From: Thiodiazotropha sp040506275
GTDB lineage: Bacteria; Pseudomonadota; Gammaproteobacteria; Chromatiales; Chromatiaceae
DNA: 64,000 nt
Direction: 5' to 3'
Assembly: GCA_040506275.1 (NCBI GenBank)
Contig: JBEVXD010000002.1
Span: forward strand, 310,001-374,000
The notes under the pieces are model-generated. The model was not told the DNA's origin, made no database searches, and worked only from the letters and a program-made list of their open reading frames with translations. The position numbers and the translations under genes are program-made. Numbering within the stretch: the stretch's first letter is position 1; each line of letters begins with the position of its first letter. Shown piece by piece: positions 9,358 through 18,601 of the stretch.

Positions 9358-12300
9358 ATGCTCACCAGGAATCCTGCCTTAACGATTCTCTCGCTGTTTA
9401 CCCTCCTTTTTTCCTTTCAAAGCCAGGCAGCTGTGACAGTTTACTGCTGCGATGCCAACGCTGAAGCTCAATATATACAAGATCTTGCCGCTTTGACTTC
9501 GGTCTCGGTCGATATGACCACTGAGAGTTTCGAGGGTAGCGACTGGGCGGGAACCCGTACCACACCTCAGGTGAGCGTAACCTCGCAAAGTGTAACCTGG
9601 GCTGCCAGTTCAACCGGGGTCTCTGGTGTGCGTACCAGTACTGGAGGCGGGGATGTCCATGAAGGCAGCTATCTGCTGTTTGCTGCTGACCAGGACAATG
9701 GTCATCTTGTACCCGATAAGATAACCCTAACGGCCAACGGAATTACCCTGTACGGCGCTGGCGGATGGTTTCGCAGCTCTGGTGGGGCACAAATCGGTTT
9801 TACCACCAATCGCGGTATCGTGGACTTTCCAGGTGAGCAGGCGACTGTATTCGACTGGGGTTTTCTGGGCTTTATCGATGATGCTGGATTCTCCACGCTG
9901 CTCATCGAGGCAGTTGATGAGACTGGCCCGGAAGCAAATATCTTTTTCTCTGACGACTTCACCCTGGCCGCTGAAGCCGGCGCTTTTCCCGGACAGAAGT
10001 TGCAGTTCAGCAGTGGTACTTACAGTGTCAGCGAAAATGCTTCCAACGTACAAATTACAGTAGAGCGTAGTGGCGGAACCTCTGGCGCGTTATCTGTCGA
10101 CTATGAGATCGCAACGGGTGGTACAGCGACCAGCGGTCAGGACTATACAGACACGTCAGGGACTCTGAACTTCGCTGATGGGGAGACCACTCAAACCTTT
10201 ACCGTGGATCTGATTGATGACGGGGTCTACGAAGGTGATGAGACAGTCAATCTGCTGTTAAGTGGAACAGACCTCGGTGTATTGAATTCAGCAACACTGA
10301 CAATACAGGAAAACGATTCCCAGCCAGTTGGTCAAGTCCTGTTCAGCGGCAGTGATTACACAATTGCTGAAGGTGCAGGCAGTGTAACGATTACTGTACA
10401 GCGAAATGATGGCTCATTGGGTAGTGGCTCTGTTGATTATGCGACCGCTGATACCTCAGCTAATGCTGGAAGTGACTATACCAGTACCTCAGGTACCTTG
10501 AGTTTTACCGATGGTCAGATCAGTGCTAGCTTTGCGGTTGCCATCACTGATGATGGCTCACAGGAGGGTAGTGAGTCCTTCATGGTGAGCCTGAGCAATC
10601 CGGTCTCTGTCAGCCTGGGTGACCAGGACTTCACGGAAGTGACTATCCTTGATAATGAGTCTGCTGCTGCGGGCGGTAGCTTTCAATTCAGTGGATCCTC
10701 CTACCTGGTCACTGAGGGTGTAACCCAGATCAGCGTTCCTGTAACCCGAATCAATGGCAGCACTGGTGCCGTGAGTGTGGTGTGCAGCACTACCAACTCG
10801 AGCGCAGTTGCCGGCAGTGACTATACCACTACATCGAGTACACTTAGCTTTGCAAGTGGAGAGATTGTACAGCACTGTAATGTTCCAATCGCTGACGATA
10901 GCAGTTATGAAAACGATGAGACCTTTGCTGTCAGCTTGGGTTCACTCTCTGGAAGTGCTGTTTTGGGTACGCCGGTCATGGCCACTGTTACTATCCAGGA
11001 TAATGATCCTGTACCTGCAGCAGGCAGTTTACAATTCAGTCTGAGCGAGTTCAGTCAGACTGAGGATTCAGCCACGGCAACCATCTCTGTTAGCCGAACT
11101 GGTGGGTCTACTGGTGCGGTAACTGTTGCCTATTCAACATCGGATGATAGTGCAACTGCGGGTGAGGACTATACCGCCGCATCAGGTACGTTAAATCTTG
11201 CAAGCGGCACTTCATCGGCGGCATTTCAGATCACATTAATAGATGATAATGCCTACGAGGGTGATGAGCAGATAGATCTCAACCTAAGCAATCCAACCGG
11301 TGGTGCTGTTCTTGGCTCCAACAGCAGTGCCGTTTTAACCGTCAATGATAACGAGCAGGCCCCCGTTTCCGGTGCAATTGCATTTACCACCGCTGAGTAC
11401 TCAGCAGAGGAGTTTGATGGCAGTGTGACCATCACTGTTGAACGTGTGGGTGGCAGTTCCGGATCGGCATTGGTGAACTATGCCACCAGTGATGGCAGCG
11501 CAACCGCAGGCAGTGATTATGAGGTGGCCAGCGGTACCTTGGTGTTCGCGGATGGTGAGGTTTCAAAAAGTTTTGATGTCAGCCTCACTGATGATGCTAA
11601 CTATGAAGGTAGTGAGATCATCAACCTTAAGTTGAGCACAATATTTGGTGCCATATTCGGCAGTCAGGTGACCTCTACCATAAACCTGGGTGATGATGAC
11701 AGCGCCCCTGCAGCTGGTGCTGTTGATTTCTCACTGGTCAATTATGATGTTACAGAAGATGGCGCAAGCGTGACTGTGAATGTCTCTCGAAATGACGGAT
11801 CCACGGGGGCAATCAGTGTTGACTATGCCACTTTTGATATTTCGGCAGTTGCCTCATCGGACTACGAGTTTGCCGCGGGCAGAATCAATTTTGCTGATGG
11901 TGAGACAACCTCGAAGAGTTTTGATGTCACCATCAATGATGACACTGAACTGGAAGGGAGTGAACAGATTGCATTACAGCTGGGTAATGTCCAGGGTGGT
12001 GCAGTGCTGGGGTCTCAGAGTGATTCCGTTATTACGATAGCTGATGATGAAGTGCCTGCCGATACAGCCGTCCTTGCATTCCAGACAACCAGCCTGAGTG
12101 TCGATGAGTCATCTGCGACGGCAACACTCACCATCACGCGTACAACTTCCACCAGCGGTGTAGTCACTGTTGACTTGGCTGTGGACTCTTCGAACTCTAC
12201 AGCTACAGCAGGCACTGATTTCAATGTCACTACCGGTACGCTTCAGTTTGCAGACGGGGAGTCATCCAAGAGCATTGTTGTGGAAATAATCAACAACACA

Positions 12301-12555
12301 ACAGTGGATGGGGATAGAACAATTACATTTACCGTAGGCAATGTAACGGGCAGTGCAACAATTGATAGCGCCAGCAATACTATGCTGATAACGATTTTAG
12401 ATGACGACAACGGCAGCACACCAACTGATCCCGGTGATGATGGTGATAGTGGCGGCGGTGGCGGTGGAAGCCTCGACCTGATACTGCTCGTTATTATGCT
12501 GTCCACTTTGATTCTGGTTTATCGAAGGCCTCAAGCTGGAAGGTCACGCCTTTAA
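9358..12555 (+). CDS. Calx-beta repeat surface protein with GlyGly-CTERM sorting tail
   Basis: A 1065-aa protein: signal peptide 1-25, an N-terminal beta-rich domain (about 26-215), then seven tandem Calx-beta domains of ~115 aa (about 218-1030). Each has the D-Y-x-x-x-x-G-x-L-x-F-A-D-G-E pattern and closes with a DDN/NDN calcium-type motif. The tail has a Gly-rich GDSGGGGGGS, a hydrophobic helix (LDLILLVIMLSTLILVY) and basic RRPQ...R residues. This is the GlyGly-CTERM architecture processed by rhombosortase in bacteria with type II secretion. Calx-beta domains bind Ca2+ and usually serve adhesion. The gene lies 26 bp after the membrane protein and 46 bp before the SCO gene. Probably a cell-surface scaffold of the MCO locus (inference). 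Confidence 0.9.
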   Translation: MLTRNPALTILSLFTLLFSFQSQAAVTVYCCDANAEAQYIQDLAALTSVSVDMTTESFEGSDWAGTRTTPQVSVTSQSVTWAASSTGVSGVRTSTGGGDVHEGSYLLFAADQDNGHLVPDKITLTANGITLYGAGGWFRSSGGAQIGFTTNRGIVDFPGEQATVFDWGFLGFIDDAGFSTLLIEAVDETGPEANIFFSDDFTLAAEAGAFPGQKLQFSSGTYSVSENASNVQITVERSGGTSGALSVDYEIATGGTATSGQDYTDTSGTLNFADGETTQTFTVDLIDDGVYEGDETVNLLLSGTDLGVLNSATLTIQENDSQPVGQVLFSGSDYTIAEGAGSVTITVQRNDGSLGSGSVDYATADTSANAGSDYTSTSGTLSFTDGQISASFAVAITDDGSQEGSESFMVSLSNPVSVSLGDQDFTEVTILDNESAAAGGSFQFSGSSYLVTEGVTQISVPVTRINGSTGAVSVVCSTTNSSAVAGSDYTTTSSTLSFASGEIVQHCNVPIADDSSYENDETFAVSLGSLSGSAVLGTPVMATVTIQDNDPVPAAGSLQFSLSEFSQTEDSATATISVSRTGGSTGAVTVAYSTSDDSATAGEDYTAASGTLNLASGTSSAAFQITLIDDNAYEGDEQIDLNLSNPTGGAVLGSNSSAVLTVNDNEQAPVSGAIAFTTAEYSAEEFDGSVTITVERVGGSSGSALVNYATSDGSATAGSDYEVASGTLVFADGEVSKSFDVSLTDDANYEGSEIINLKLSTIFGAIFGSQVTSTINLGDDDSAPAAGAVDFSLVNYDVTEDGASVTVNVSRNDGSTGAISVDYATFDISAVASSDYEFAAGRINFADGETTSKSFDVTINDDTELEGSEQIALQLGNVQGGAVLGSQSDSVITIADDEVPADTAVLAFQTTSLSVDESSATATLTITRTTSTSGVVTVDLAVDSSNSTATAGTDFNVTTGTLQFADGESSKSIVVEIINNTTVDGDRTITFTVGNVTGSATIDSASNTMLITILDDDNGSTPTDPGDDGDSGGGGGGSLDLILLVIMLSTLILVYRRPQAGRSRL

Positions 12556-12601
12556 AGATGATTTAAAGGTTAGTTTCTAAACTGTTTGGAGTAGTTTTAA
12601 A

Positions 12602-13363
12602 ATGGCATTACTGAAAAGGCATCAGAGTAAAGGAATGTGGTTATTCTGCGGAATGTTATGTGCCTCTATTGTGCATTCAGCTGATTTACCCGAAATCTCG
12701 ACCAAACAGAACGAAGAGACTCTGCTCCCACCATTCAAGATGGATTGTATAACCAAGCCTTCTGGAATGAGTAAAAGCTCTGACAGGTTCAGGGTGTCGA
12801 TGAATATGAGTGAAAGTGCCCAGCATGATCATCATGCTCATCACCGGATGATGATGGATCAGAAAGACTACAAGGTGGATAGGGCAGAGTATTCGATTCC
12901 TGATGTTGTATTGACTTCACATGAAGGCACAGATGCCAGTCTGCCTCAGCTGCTGAATGGCGAAAAGCCGGTTATGCTCAACTTTATATTCACCACCTGC
13001 ACGACTATCTGCCCAGTGCTATCAGCCAGTTTTCATCAGGTTCAGGAGATATTAGGCGATGATCAAAGCGTTTCGATGATCTCGATTACCATCGATCCTG
13101 AATATGATACGCCAGCGCAGTTGATGAAATATTCAAAGCGCTTCAAGGCTAAAGAGAATTGGAAATTCTATACAGGTAGTTATAATGACGTGGTAGCTGT
13201 TGAAAAAGCTTTTGATATCTTTCGTGGATCAAAAATGAATCACGAACCCATTACCCTGATTCGTGGTGGTGAAGATACCGCTTGGACCCGTATTGATGGA
13301 TTGGCCAGCGCTGAAGATATCGTAAAAGAGTATAAAAATATTATGAATACAAAGACACAATGA
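12602..13363 (+). CDS. SCO1/SenC family copper chaperone
   Basis: A 253-aa protein with an N-terminal signal/anchor (about 1-26) and a thioredoxin-like SCO domain. The copper-binding CxxxC is C133-TTI-C137 within FTTCTTICPVLSASF, and the third ligand is H214 (MNHEPITL). An unusual His/Met-rich stretch (about 75-88, HDHHAHHRMMM) precedes the domain and could act as an extra copper store. SCO proteins deliver Cu to cytochrome oxidase CuA or related sites. No cytochrome oxidase gene is near, so here the client is more likely the split MCO upstream. It overlaps the next gene by 4 bp (ATGA), so the two are translationally coupled. Confidence 0.92.
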   Translation: MALLKRHQSKGMWLFCGMLCASIVHSADLPEISTKQNEETLLPPFKMDCITKPSGMSKSSDRFRVSMNMSESAQHDHHAHHRMMMDQKDYKVDRAEYSIPDVVLTSHEGTDASLPQLLNGEKPVMLNFIFTTCTTICPVLSASFHQVQEILGDDQSVSMISITIDPEYDTPAQLMKYSKRFKAKENWKFYTGSYNDVVAVEKAFDIFRGSKMNHEPITLIRGGEDTAWTRIDGLASAEDIVKEYKNIMNTKTQ

Positions 13364-15003
13364 TAAAAAAGACTCATGGCTTGCTCAGGGCTGTACTACT
13401 AGCTGGCTGTGTTGGTTATTCATCAACTTCATTGCTAAACGCAGAGATCGACTCCAAGGATTATCAGGTCGGCAGGCAGATCTATGCCGAAGGTGTGCGA
13501 GCTTCAGGTGAACAGGTTAAAGCCGTAGTCCAAAATGATATTCAGGTGGAAGGGGATCAATTGATCTGCGAAACCTGCCATAGAAGAAGCGGCATGGGCT
13601 CGACTGAAGGTCAGCAGGTTGTACCCGCAGTGGCGGGGCATATGTTATTCAAACCACTAAAACTACCCATCACAAAACCCCCGGAGCCACCGGTCTACAG
13701 ACCTGCCTATACGAAAGAGAGTCTGCTAAAGGCTGTCCGGGATGGTGTCGACGCAAATGGAGATCCACTTGATCCATTTATGCCTCGCTATGAGTTGGAT
13801 GAGGCAGATGTAGACGGTCTGATCGCCTATTTAAATACACTCTCCCAGGATATCTCCCCTGGTGTTGATGAAGTGGACATGCATTTCGCGACAATAATAC
13901 TCGACACTAATTCTGCGGAGCAGAATAAGGCCCTGTTGGATGTTATGCAGGTCTACTTCGAGCAGAAAAATGTTGAGACCCGTTATGAGTCTAAAAGGGC
14001 TAAGAACGCACCTTGGCATAAAGAGTGGATGCTCAAGCCCTACAGAAAATGGAAACTGCACATATGGGAGCTTAAGGGTTCACCTGAGAGCTGGCCAGAA
14101 CAGCTGGAAAAGTACTATAGGGAAACACCAGTATTTTCCGTTCTGAATGGCTTAGTGCCACAGGGTTGGGAAAAGGTACATGAATTCTGTGAATCGAACG
14201 CGTTGCCTTGTCTGTTTCCCACAACCTTGACTCCGGTTGAATCAGAAATAAGTTTTTACAATCTCTATCTTGATAGAGGGGTTGTCCAGGAAGCAGAGGC
14301 ACTCTCCTCTCATCTTTCATCCTGGAAAGGCGTGGGTGAGATTGTGCAAATTGCAGATCGCTCTGATCCATTGAGTCAGGTTGCTGCAAACAGATTTGTA
14401 ACTGCTATGGAACAGCGTGGCATGGCGGTCAAAACCATTCATTTTGACAAGCTTTCAGAGGGCTTGGCAGATATTGACTCACTTGATGCGGGGCAGGCTT
14501 TAGTAATTTGGGCTAATAAGGCCAAATCTGATCAGCTTTTGGCAAAAGTTGTGGCAAAAAGCCAGGAGCAGAGACCTGCTCTCTATCTATCAACCCGTTT
14601 CTATGGTTCTTCAACCGAATCAATTCCCAAACAGATTCGCAGTAATCTTAGATTTGTGCACTCTTCGGAGATGCCTTCGAAACTTAACCGCCTGCTGCTC
14701 AGATCTACAGGGTGGTTCAAATCAAGACGTATCTATAATCCCCAAGCTAAAGAGATTCAGGCAAATGCTTATTTTGCTATGAAAGCTGCCGGTGATGCGG
14801 TAAAACAGATACGAGGCTACTTTTATCGTGATTATATGATCGAAAAAATAGAACATATGGTCGACGATTTACCCTATACTTCGATATATCCGAGGGTCAG
14901 TTTGGCCCCTGGGCAAAGATTCGTCTCCAGAGGGTACTATATTGCAACAGTCGACAATCAAGGTGGTGGGTTGGTTCAACTTACCAATTGGCAAGCACCC
15001 TAG
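13360..15003 (+). CDS. Cytochrome c fused to a periplasmic-binding-protein-like domain
   Basis: 547 aa. A signal peptide (about 1-27) is followed by a class I cytochrome c domain with heme motif C70-ET-C73-H74 and a likely axial Met at M141 (DPFMPRY). Residues about 170-540 resemble a type I periplasmic-binding/ABC receptor fold (an FATIILDTNS start, paired Rossmann-like segments, many Trp/Tyr). Translation is coupled to the SCO gene by a 4-bp overlap. The heme domain is a plausible electron acceptor for the oxidase. The binding domain may sense a ligand for the kinase encoded 33 bp downstream. The cytochrome assignment is firm, the ligand-binding role is inferred. Confidence 0.82.
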   Translation: MIKKTHGLLRAVLLAGCVGYSSTSLLNAEIDSKDYQVGRQIYAEGVRASGEQVKAVVQNDIQVEGDQLICETCHRRSGMGSTEGQQVVPAVAGHMLFKPLKLPITKPPEPPVYRPAYTKESLLKAVRDGVDANGDPLDPFMPRYELDEADVDGLIAYLNTLSQDISPGVDEVDMHFATIILDTNSAEQNKALLDVMQVYFEQKNVETRYESKRAKNAPWHKEWMLKPYRKWKLHIWELKGSPESWPEQLEKYYRETPVFSVLNGLVPQGWEKVHEFCESNALPCLFPTTLTPVESEISFYNLYLDRGVVQEAEALSSHLSSWKGVGEIVQIADRSDPLSQVAANRFVTAMEQRGMAVKTIHFDKLSEGLADIDSLDAGQALVIWANKAKSDQLLAKVVAKSQEQRPALYLSTRFYGSSTESIPKQIRSNLRFVHSSEMPSKLNRLLLRSTGWFKSRRIYNPQAKEIQANAYFAMKAAGDAVKQIRGYFYRDYMIEKIEHMVDDLPYTSIYPRVSLAPGQRFVSRGYYIATVDNQGGGLVQLTNWQAP

Positions 15004-15036
15004 CTGGTCTAAGCGCTAGTCGCTTGTTTAGATGGT

Positions 15037-16428
15037 GTGCTTCATAGTATGGAACCCTCCGGTACTGATCTAAATACTGCCAGTTATCGTCTTGCCAAGC
15101 GCTATGGTATAACCAGTCTGGCCGCAATGGCTGCTACCTTAGTGGTTATCTTTTTTTTCATTCGCTTCGAAGCGCTCACGATTATTGAAGACGCCAGCAA
15201 GCGTAGTAACGAAACCCTTACGATTGCCACCGAGTACGCCCTTAATGATCATTTTGTGATGTTTCTCAATGTGATTAATAACAATAAGGACCGTCAAATA
15301 TCTCACATGCCTTTTGAACCTGTATTAGAGCGCGTCATTAGAAGGATGCTCTCCGATACCCATGTGGTCAGGATCAAGCTCTACGATCTCTCAGGCAAGG
15401 TGATCTACACAACAGACCCATCCTATTTAGAGGATGATGAAGAGCACAATGAAGCCTTCACGTCAGCGATCAGTGGTGTTCCGGCCACCAGTATGGTCTA
15501 TGAGAGTACCTTTAAGCTTTTCTACTCGGTCAAAGAGAACAACCTGGTACAAACCTATGTACCTATTAGAGCTAATGAGAAAACGCCAGTTCTTGGAGTG
15601 ATGGAGATTTACTCAGATATTAGTGGTTATATTATTGAGGCGAATAAAACCACTTTTCTGTTGCTGATGATAATATTGGTTCTAATGGCATTTCTCTACT
15701 TTTTCCTACTCCTGCATATCAAGAGGTCAGAGCGTATTATAGAGCGCCAAAACAGAGAGACCCGGGAAAAGAAAAAGTTACTCGAATTTCTGACCTCGAA
15801 AATGATTACTGCGCAAGAGGATGAGAAAAAGCGAATTGCATTCGAACTGCATGAGGATGTTGTGCAGACCTTGTCTGGTGTAAAAATGCAGCTTGAACGC
15901 TATATCATGTCGATCGGAGAGCTGGATGAGGACAATGATGCGACACAGCTTTCGAAAAATATCGTACCTGTCTTGCAAGAGGCGGCTCATAAAATAAGAT
16001 CGGTTGCTATTGATCTGCGGCCCCCAAGTCTTGACGATTTCGGACTAAAGGCTGCTTTAAACTCTCTTGTTTCTGAGTGCCATACGATAACGACTGGTTT
16101 GCAAATCAGCATAGATATCGCTGTTGATGAGGACTTGATTTACCGGGACCAGAAATCAATTCTTTACCGAATGTTCAAAGATACACTCAAAACGATATGT
16201 TTTGATGAGCACTTGGATGGTGAGGTAAGCTTCAAGATGGAAAAGGTGGAAAGCCGACTTGTTCTGCGTGCTGAAATAGACAGCAATATGATTGAACCAA
16301 AATATCAAAACAAATTACCTGGCTTCTTTATTTCTCTACAGGAAAAAACCATACTTTCAGGTGGTGAATTCTATATTCTAGCGATGGAAAAAGACCATCT
16401 TGTTGTACAGTCGGTCTGGTCCTTTTAG
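15037..16428 (+). CDS. Membrane sensor histidine kinase (HisKA_3) with degenerate ATPase domain
   Basis: 463 aa from a GTG at 15037 (an ATG at 15049 is an alternative; neither has a clear ribosome site). It has two transmembrane helices (about 27-46 and 207-229) enclosing a ~160-aa periplasmic sensor, then a coiled linker and a HisKA_3 dimerisation/phosphorylation motif around H272 (ELHEDVVQTL), with the following DLRPPSLDDFGL segment conserved. The C-terminal HATPase region lacks the N-box Asn (YRMFKDTLKTIC in place of YRxxxExLxNAxKH), the DNGxG box and the GLxxMxER box. ATP binding therefore looks lost or strongly altered. No response regulator is adjacent. It is the last gene of the MCO locus. 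Confidence 0.83.
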   Translation: MLHSMEPSGTDLNTASYRLAKRYGITSLAAMAATLVVIFFFIRFEALTIIEDASKRSNETLTIATEYALNDHFVMFLNVINNNKDRQISHMPFEPVLERVIRRMLSDTHVVRIKLYDLSGKVIYTTDPSYLEDDEEHNEAFTSAISGVPATSMVYESTFKLFYSVKENNLVQTYVPIRANEKTPVLGVMEIYSDISGYIIEANKTTFLLLMIILVLMAFLYFFLLLHIKRSERIIERQNRETREKKKLLEFLTSKMITAQEDEKKRIAFELHEDVVQTLSGVKMQLERYIMSIGELDEDNDATQLSKNIVPVLQEAAHKIRSVAIDLRPPSLDDFGLKAALNSLVSECHTITTGLQISIDIAVDEDLIYRDQKSILYRMFKDTLKTICFDEHLDGEVSFKMEKVESRLVLRAEIDSNMIEPKYQNKLPGFFISLQEKTILSGGEFYILAMEKDHLVVQSVWSF

Positions 16429-16460
16429 TAAAGATATTCCTGACTACTCTCAATGTTTAG

Positions 16461-16512
16461 TGCTTGAATTACAGAGCTGAGATCAGGTATCAAATAAAAC
16501 ATTCACATAGGT
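16461..16512 (+). repeat. Direct repeat, copy 1
   Basis: TGCTTGAATTACAGAGCTGA at 16461-16480 and the following ~30 bp recur in diverged form at 16709-16760. The ~400-bp gap between the kinase stop (16428) and the SulP stop (16829) also holds a 'CTTTGCGTCTTTGCGAGA'-type stretch around 16570-16590. No gene is seen in it. Confidence 0.5.
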
Positions 16513-16708
16513 TACTAACGCTGGTTAAGGTTTTAAGGATACACAAAGGGTTTCCTGTTTTTCCTTAGCGTTCTTTGCGTCTTTGCGAGAGCTTTAAAAA
16601 AAGTAGTGAACTCCGGTTGCTCTGTGAATCAGGTCATATGCTTACAATAATGACTCACGCCAAGCTGCCAAGCACGAAATGAATTACCTGATTAATCTCA
16701 AAGGTCTG

Positions 16709-16760
16709 TGCTTGAATTACAGAGTTGAGAAAAGGAATCAAACCAAACATACCCATAAGT
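16709..16760 (+). repeat. Direct repeat, copy 2
   Basis: TGCTTGAATTACAGAGTTGA at 16709-16728 differs from copy 1 (16461) at one base in 20. Similarity fades over the next 30 bp. Same orientation, 248 bp apart. Confidence 0.5.
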
Positions 16761-16828
16761 TGTGAAAGTTTGCTGAAGATTGGGGTTAATCAGGAAAACA
16801 CTAGCTGTTGATTCAGCGGTTCCCTGAG

Positions 16829-18601
16829 TTATACATTTCGCGGTGCAGAGTGGCACTCGTGAAAAATCTGTTGCGAACAACCACCACAAATTGATTTATC
16901 CAACTTCTGGTATATACCCCTGATAGCAGCAGTTTTTGATTGAAATACATTTCTGGCACCAGTCGCATCCAGACAACCATATTTTTCCAATGAGGTCCAT
17001 AATCCCTGTTTGACATTAATTAAATAGAGATTGCCATGGTCTTGGTTTCTTAGATGCGCCTCTTCAGCTAGAGCCTCTCCGCCTTGAAGATCGACAAAAT
17101 TGATCCCTTGGGCGAGGATGGCGAGATGTCTCTGCTCTGGTGATTCAGACCGTATCCGGTCGAAAGTCTCCTGGACATGGTTGACTGATCCAAAAAACAG
17201 AGAACCGTCAATACGAAGGAACTTCAATTGCGGGCACTCGGGCAGCTCACTGTTACAGGAGAATGCCTTTTTGTGCAGGCGAGGGTCAGGAGTGCGTGAG
17301 GTGATTAATGGTTTTGAGACACGTTCCAGGTAGAGGATCAGGGAGAGTAGTACTCCAGCAAAGATTGCGAACTCCAGTTCGAGAAAAAGGGCACTGAAAA
17401 AGGTGACCAGTAGAACACCACTCTCTCGCTTGGAGGTGAGGAGGAGGTGCTTAATCTCTTTGAAGTCTATCAGTCCCCAGGAAACCAGAAACAGAATGCC
17501 TGCCATGGATGCTTTTGGCAGATAGGCAGCCAATGGGGCTACCAGGAGCACGATCACCACCAAAAAAATGCCTGCGGAGACTGCTGCTATGGGTGTTTTG
17601 GCACCAGCTTGATAGTTGAGTCCACTTCGATTAAAAGATCCAGTTGCAACATATCCTGAGAAGAATGATCCAGCAATATTTGATAGACCCTGACCGATAA
17701 ATTCCTGATTTCCATTGATGCGATAGCCACCACGGGCAGCCAGAGAGCGACCTATGGATACAGCTTCGGTTAGTGCGAACAGTGTGACTGCTAATGCGGA
17801 TGGGGCAAGATTTTTTATGTTCTCCAGAGTGAGACTAGGGGCAGACAAGGGGGGTAGGGTGTCCGGTAAAGCGCCCACTGTAACAATGCCGGTGAATGCT
17901 TCGCCGAGAAACTGATTTAGACCAAAAGCTAGAAGACTGCCGGACACCATGGCGAAAATCATATACGGAATCATGGGTAACCAGCGTTTTACCACTAAAC
18001 CACTGAATAAGGTGAACAGGGCAACACTGGTGACATAGAGGTTAATTTGGCTGAGTTGAGAAGCAAATTGAATGAGGATGTCGTGTAGATGACCGCCACC
18101 TTCCATGCTGATACCAAAAAAGTATTTTAGCTGTTTTGCAGCTATCAATATCGCTGCTCCAGCAGTAAACCCTACAACAACCGAATGTGAGATGAAATTG
18201 ACCAGGGCTCCCATACGCGCAAGACCTAAAGCCAATTCGAACAGACCAACAAGAAATGTCATGGTCAGTGCCAAAGAGACGTAATCGATGGTTCCAGGTT
18301 CTGCATAGACCGATAAGGCTGAAAAAAGCACGATGGATGCCGCCGTAGTTGGGCCTGATACCAGGTGCCTTGAAGAGCCGAAGAGCGCAGCAATGACAGC
18401 GGGAATCATACCTGCGTATAGACCATATTGAGGTGGCATTCCGGCAATTGCTGCAAAGGCCACCCCTTGCGGAAGTACAACAATCGCGCCGGTTAATCCA
18501 GCGGATAGATCGGCACGTAAATCTCGATGTGAGGTATTTGGCAGCCAATTTAGAAAAGGTAGAAACCAGCTCCACCAGGCAGGATGAGACGTTGTTTGCA
18601 T
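16829..18601 (-). CDS. SulP family anion transporter with STAS domain
   Basis: 590 aa. The N-terminal two-thirds contain about 10-12 hydrophobic segments with the SulP signature region (AAIAGMPPQYGLYAGMIPAV, then SRHLVSGPTTAASIV). The cytoplasmic tail (about 440-565) is a STAS domain (LKFLRIDGSLFFGSVNHV and a following ILAQGINFVDLQGGEAL). SulP carriers move sulfate, bicarbonate or related anions with Na+ or H+. In a sulfur oxidiser, sulfate or bicarbonate are both reasonable substrates, and sequence alone does not decide. The gene is monocistronic on the minus strand. The ATG at 18601 has only a weak ribosome site. Confidence 0.92.
   Translation of the reverse strand: MQTTSHPAWWSWFLPFLNWLPNTSHRDLRADLSAGLTGAIVVLPQGVAFAAIAGMPPQYGLYAGMIPAVIAALFGSSRHLVSGPTTAASIVLFSALSVYAEPGTIDYVSLALTMTFLVGLFELALGLARMGALVNFISHSVVVGFTAGAAILIAAKQLKYFFGISMEGGGHLHDILIQFASQLSQINLYVTSVALFTLFSGLVVKRWLPMIPYMIFAMVSGSLLAFGLNQFLGEAFTGIVTVGALPDTLPPLSAPSLTLENIKNLAPSALAVTLFALTEAVSIGRSLAARGGYRINGNQEFIGQGLSNIAGSFFSGYVATGSFNRSGLNYQAGAKTPIAAVSAGIFLVVIVLLVAPLAAYLPKASMAGILFLVSWGLIDFKEIKHLLLTSKRESGVLLVTFFSALFLELEFAIFAGVLLSLILYLERVSKPLITSRTPDPRLHKKAFSCNSELPECPQLKFLRIDGSLFFGSVNHVQETFDRIRSESPEQRHLAILAQGINFVDLQGGEALAEEAHLRNQDHGNLYLINVKQGLWTSLEKYGCLDATGARNVFQSKTAAIRGIYQKLDKSICGGCSQQIFHECHSAPRNV

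Noticed and set aside
12602..13363. SCO1/SenC gene as evidence of a nearby cytochrome oxidase
   Set aside because: No cox/cyo/cco subunit is in the window; the local multicopper oxidase genes are the more likely copper client.
16560..16595. TTGCGTCTTTGCGAGA-type stretch that looks like a possible RNA or repeat
   Set aside because: This is a widespread intergenic motif and gave no structure that I could support as a gene.
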